Shown here: positions 5,817 to 7,383 of the stretch, in pieces
Position numbering within the stretch: the first letter of the stretch is position 1
Layout of the letters: each line of letters opens with the position of its first letter
DNA from: PALSA-1004 sp046715035
Lineage (GTDB): Bacteria > Pseudomonadota > Gammaproteobacteria > Burkholderiales > SG8-41
Direction of reading: 5' to 3'
DNA: 7,383 nt
Assembly (NCBI GenBank): GCA_046715035.1
Contig: JBKJZR010000145.1
Location: 1-7,383 of the forward strand
Notes under the pieces: generated by a model
What the model was told of the DNA's origin: nothing
What the model saw: only the letters and a program-made list of their open reading frames with translations
The model's database searches: none
Made by a program: the position numbers and the translations under genes

Positions 5817-5966
5817 GTGGCTGACGCGATTGCGCAGTGGGACGTTGTGATGGACGGGGAAGCCACCTCGTTCCACGTGCTCAAGTCGTCGGGACGAACG
5901 GACGAGCAGGTGCTCGAGGAAGTGGGCGATGCGAGCGCGCGCTGGCTCCTGGACCTTGCGCGGTGA
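5817..5966 (+). CDS. Possible short hypothetical protein (doubtful)
   Basis: From a GTG at 5817 a plus-strand frame encodes 49 residues ending LLDLAR, with TGA at 5964-5966, three bases short of the M48 stop on the other strand. An ATG at 5718 would give 82 aa, and an internal ATG at 5850 gives 38 aa. The last 48 residues are balanced and acidic (TDEQVLEEVGDASARWLL) like a real amphipathic helix, whereas residues before 5817 look random. GC at codon position three is high, but the antisense frame shares the same wobble positions, so that does not decide strand. No ribosome-binding site stands out. I do not recognise a family. It may be a small gene, a gene remnant or chance. Confidence 0.3.
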   Translation: MADAIAQWDVVMDGEATSFHVLKSSGRTDEQVLEEVGDASARWLLDLAR

Positions 5967-5969
5967 CGC

Positions 5970-7193
5970 CTACGGCAGGGCGCTGCGTTGCTGTGGTGAC
6001 GGATGCGCGCGCGACTTCATTACCGCCTGGATGATGCGCGACTCCCATTCGCTGATTGCGGCTGGGGCGGCGATACCGCCGACGTACACAGGGTGCTTGA
6101 ACGTTTTGGCTTCATATTCGTCGTGCAGTTCGCCGCGCGGCAGGCGCTCCGAGCACATCAGGCTCTCGTGAGGCCGGTCCTGCCGGTAAAGCTCGACGCA
6201 CAGCGCCAGCCAGCCGAACGAAAAATTCGGGTCATAGACGACGGCTTTCTCAAAAGCCGGCAACGCGCCCGCACGGCCCAGCCCGCGCAGCGCCACCCCC
6301 TGGTAATACCATGCGCGCCCGCTGTCGGGGTGTGCCTTCAGCCAGGGATCCACCATCTGCGCGAGGCCTTTCCAGTTTCTGCTCCTGGCCAGACCTGCGG
6401 CGACCGCGTCGTGCTCCTGGTTCGCCACAGTGGGGCGGGCTTTCGCCAGCCGCTCCTCGAAACCGGGGTGCGTGTCCAGGTAGCCGGTTACCACACCTCC
6501 GGTCAGCTTCAGAAAGGTATTCATCAGCCGCAGCATGCCGTTGGGATCGTAGCCCGCGCTCGTCACGAACTCGGCACCGGCTTTGTCTGCTTCGGCCTCC
6601 TGCTGCCGGCTGAACGAAGCCGAGAGCACCTTGACGGTTTCTCCGCCGGCACGCGTCGCCGCGGCGTTGTCTCCCGTCTGCCGGGAAACCGTCTCCGCGG
6701 TCACAGCGGCATTCAGCGCCAGGGCGGGGAGGTTGCGCACGCGCTGAACCGCGTGTCGCAGCGAAAGGTGCGCGAACTCGTGGCCGAGCAGCGCGGCGGC
6801 CATATGAGCATCACCCCCGACGATGTCGAGCATGCCGGTCGTGACCACGATCCGCCCTTCGCTGAAGCTCGCCGTCGCCTGCGGTTTCGCATCGACGACG
6901 AGCGCGAGAGCGGCGTTGATTCCGGACACCGCGCCTATCTTCCTGTGCGCTTCGAGCAGCGTGCGCAGATGATCGACGCGCACGGCGGCTGTCGAGCCGC
7001 CGTCGTGGAGCTTTATCGAATTCCCATGGCCGGCGACCGCGTTATCCCGGACGATCTTGTCGACTTCCCACAGTTTTCCGGTCAAAGCGAAGGCCGGCTG
7101 GCAGAGCAGTGTGACAAAGAGCACACATCCGAGGCGCAGCCCGTCCCATGAAGCCGTCAATTGCGCGACGCGTGATCGATATCTTTTGGGCAT
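5970..7193 (-). CDS. M48 family zinc metalloprotease with TPR-like C-terminus (BepA-like)
   Basis: This is a 407-aa secreted protease. The signal peptide has hydrophobic core LGCVLFVTLL (21-30) and cleavage after AFA (34-36), placing the enzyme in the periplasm. Cys31 is not in a good lipobox, so a lipoprotein is unlikely. The zinc motif HEFAH is at 138-142 (His138, Glu139, His142). The third ligand lies in the ExxxD motif EAEAD (Glu199, Asp203). The DTHPGFEERL segment (240-249) corresponds to the family's THP..eR motif, whose His (here His242) is described as a regulatory zinc-contacting switch in E. coli BepA. Residues about 290-322 fit a TPR (W..G.ALRGLGR..A...F..A...DP). BepA-type proteins degrade stalled outer-membrane assembly intermediates, and a similar envelope quality-control role is inferred. 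Only a weak ribosome-binding site precedes the ATG at 7193. The gene is complete, with a TAG stop at 5972-5970. Confidence 0.92.
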   Translation of the reverse strand: MPKRYRSRVAQLTASWDGLRLGCVLFVTLLCQPAFALTGKLWEVDKIVRDNAVAGHGNSIKLHDGGSTAAVRVDHLRTLLEAHRKIGAVSGINAALALVVDAKPQATASFSEGRIVVTTGMLDIVGGDAHMAAALLGHEFAHLSLRHAVQRVRNLPALALNAAVTAETVSRQTGDNAAATRAGGETVKVLSASFSRQQEAEADKAGAEFVTSAGYDPNGMLRLMNTFLKLTGGVVTGYLDTHPGFEERLAKARPTVANQEHDAVAAGLARSRNWKGLAQMVDPWLKAHPDSGRAWYYQGVALRGLGRAGALPAFEKAVVYDPNFSFGWLALCVELYRQDRPHESLMCSERLPRGELHDEYEAKTFKHPVYVGGIAAPAAISEWESRIIQAVMKSRAHPSPQQRSALP

Positions 7194-7220
7194 GTGGTCC
7201 GCCGACAGGCAAAGGCGGGA

Positions 7221-7383
7221 TCATCGCAATACGCGTACCGGCCTGGGTTTCGACGTATAGGCGGCGAAAAACCCCATGGCGGTGACAAATTTCACGGGCT
7301 GTGCGATCGCATCGCGACGGCTGCTGCCGGGAACGGCATCGACGTTGACGACGGGCCGACAGCGCAGACTTACTGCGATCAGT
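7221..7383 (-). CDS. Possible C-terminal fragment of an upstream gene (weak)
   Basis: A minus-strand frame open from the window edge encodes 53 residues ending RPVRVLR, with TGA at 7223-7221, 27 bases before the M48 start. Its composition (for example PVVNVDAVPGSSRRDAIAQP, VKFVTAMGFFAAYTS) is plausible for protein, and about two thirds of codons end in G or C. No family is recognised and the plus strand is also open here. It may equally be the untranslated region upstream of the protease. A TGCGATCGCA palindrome lies at 7302-7311. Confidence 0.2.
   Translation of the reverse strand, partial: LIAVSLRCRPVVNVDAVPGSSRRDAIAQPVKFVTAMGFFAAYTSKPRPVRVLR

Noticed and set aside
5696..5884. A 63-residue N-terminal extension of the HIT protein from a TTG at 5884
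   Set aside because: The added part is Ser/Thr/Arg-rich with no domain or ribosome-binding site. HIT-like homology begins shortly after the ATG at 5695.
6003..7151. A 382-codon open frame on the plus strand
   Set aside because: It lies antisense to the M48 protease, whose HEFAH and ExxxD motifs are unmistakable; the plus-strand product is Arg-rich and featureless.

Overview
This is a high-GC (roughly 60-65% by eye), densely coding stretch of a proteobacterial chromosome. The best fit is Betaproteobacteria, Burkholderiales or a close environmental relative. The grounds are two Bug-type periplasmic solute receptors with no permease genes nearby (a family hugely expanded in that order), the MmgE/PrpD + SDR + Bug grouping, and degenerate intergenic repeats of the 'CTTCGA..GCTCAG..' hairpin type. 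There is no phage, transposase, CRISPR, tRNA or rRNA signal in the window.

Region 1 (1-3753, minus strand) reads, in transcription order: Bug receptor (2779-3753), SDR oxidoreductase (1855-2619), MmgE/PrpD-family protein (368-1723), and the N-terminal part of a glutathione S-transferase-like protein running off the left edge (1-317). Gaps are 159, 131 and 50 bases. The set looks like an uptake/catabolism module for a small organic acid: receptor, NAD(P)-dependent oxidoreductase, dehydratase/decarboxylase-fold enzyme and thiol-transfer enzyme. The substrate cannot be read from the sequence. The MmgE/PrpD protein departs from the family consensus at several positions that are normally catalytic.

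Region 2 (3754-4859) is an 83-base divergent intergenic stretch with a dyad containing two oppositely facing -10-like hexamers. It is followed by a second Bug receptor on the plus strand, a paralogue of the first.

Region 3 (4860-5242) is a 383-base gene-free gap between convergent genes. It is packed with degenerate hairpin-forming dispersed repeats, and has a perfect 12-base palindrome near its right end. A related, more decayed repeat block lies at 2641-2757.

Region 4 (5243-7383) holds a small HIT-superfamily protein with a modified histidine triad (minus), a doubtful short plus-strand frame, and a secreted M48 zinc metalloprotease with a TPR-like tail (minus) resembling BepA-type envelope quality-control proteases. 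At the right edge is a possible but weak minus-strand C-terminal fragment.

I see no clear evidence for a wholly new system. The items most worth a second look are the non-canonical MmgE/PrpD active site, the HIT protein with Glu in the first triad position, and the repeat cluster.
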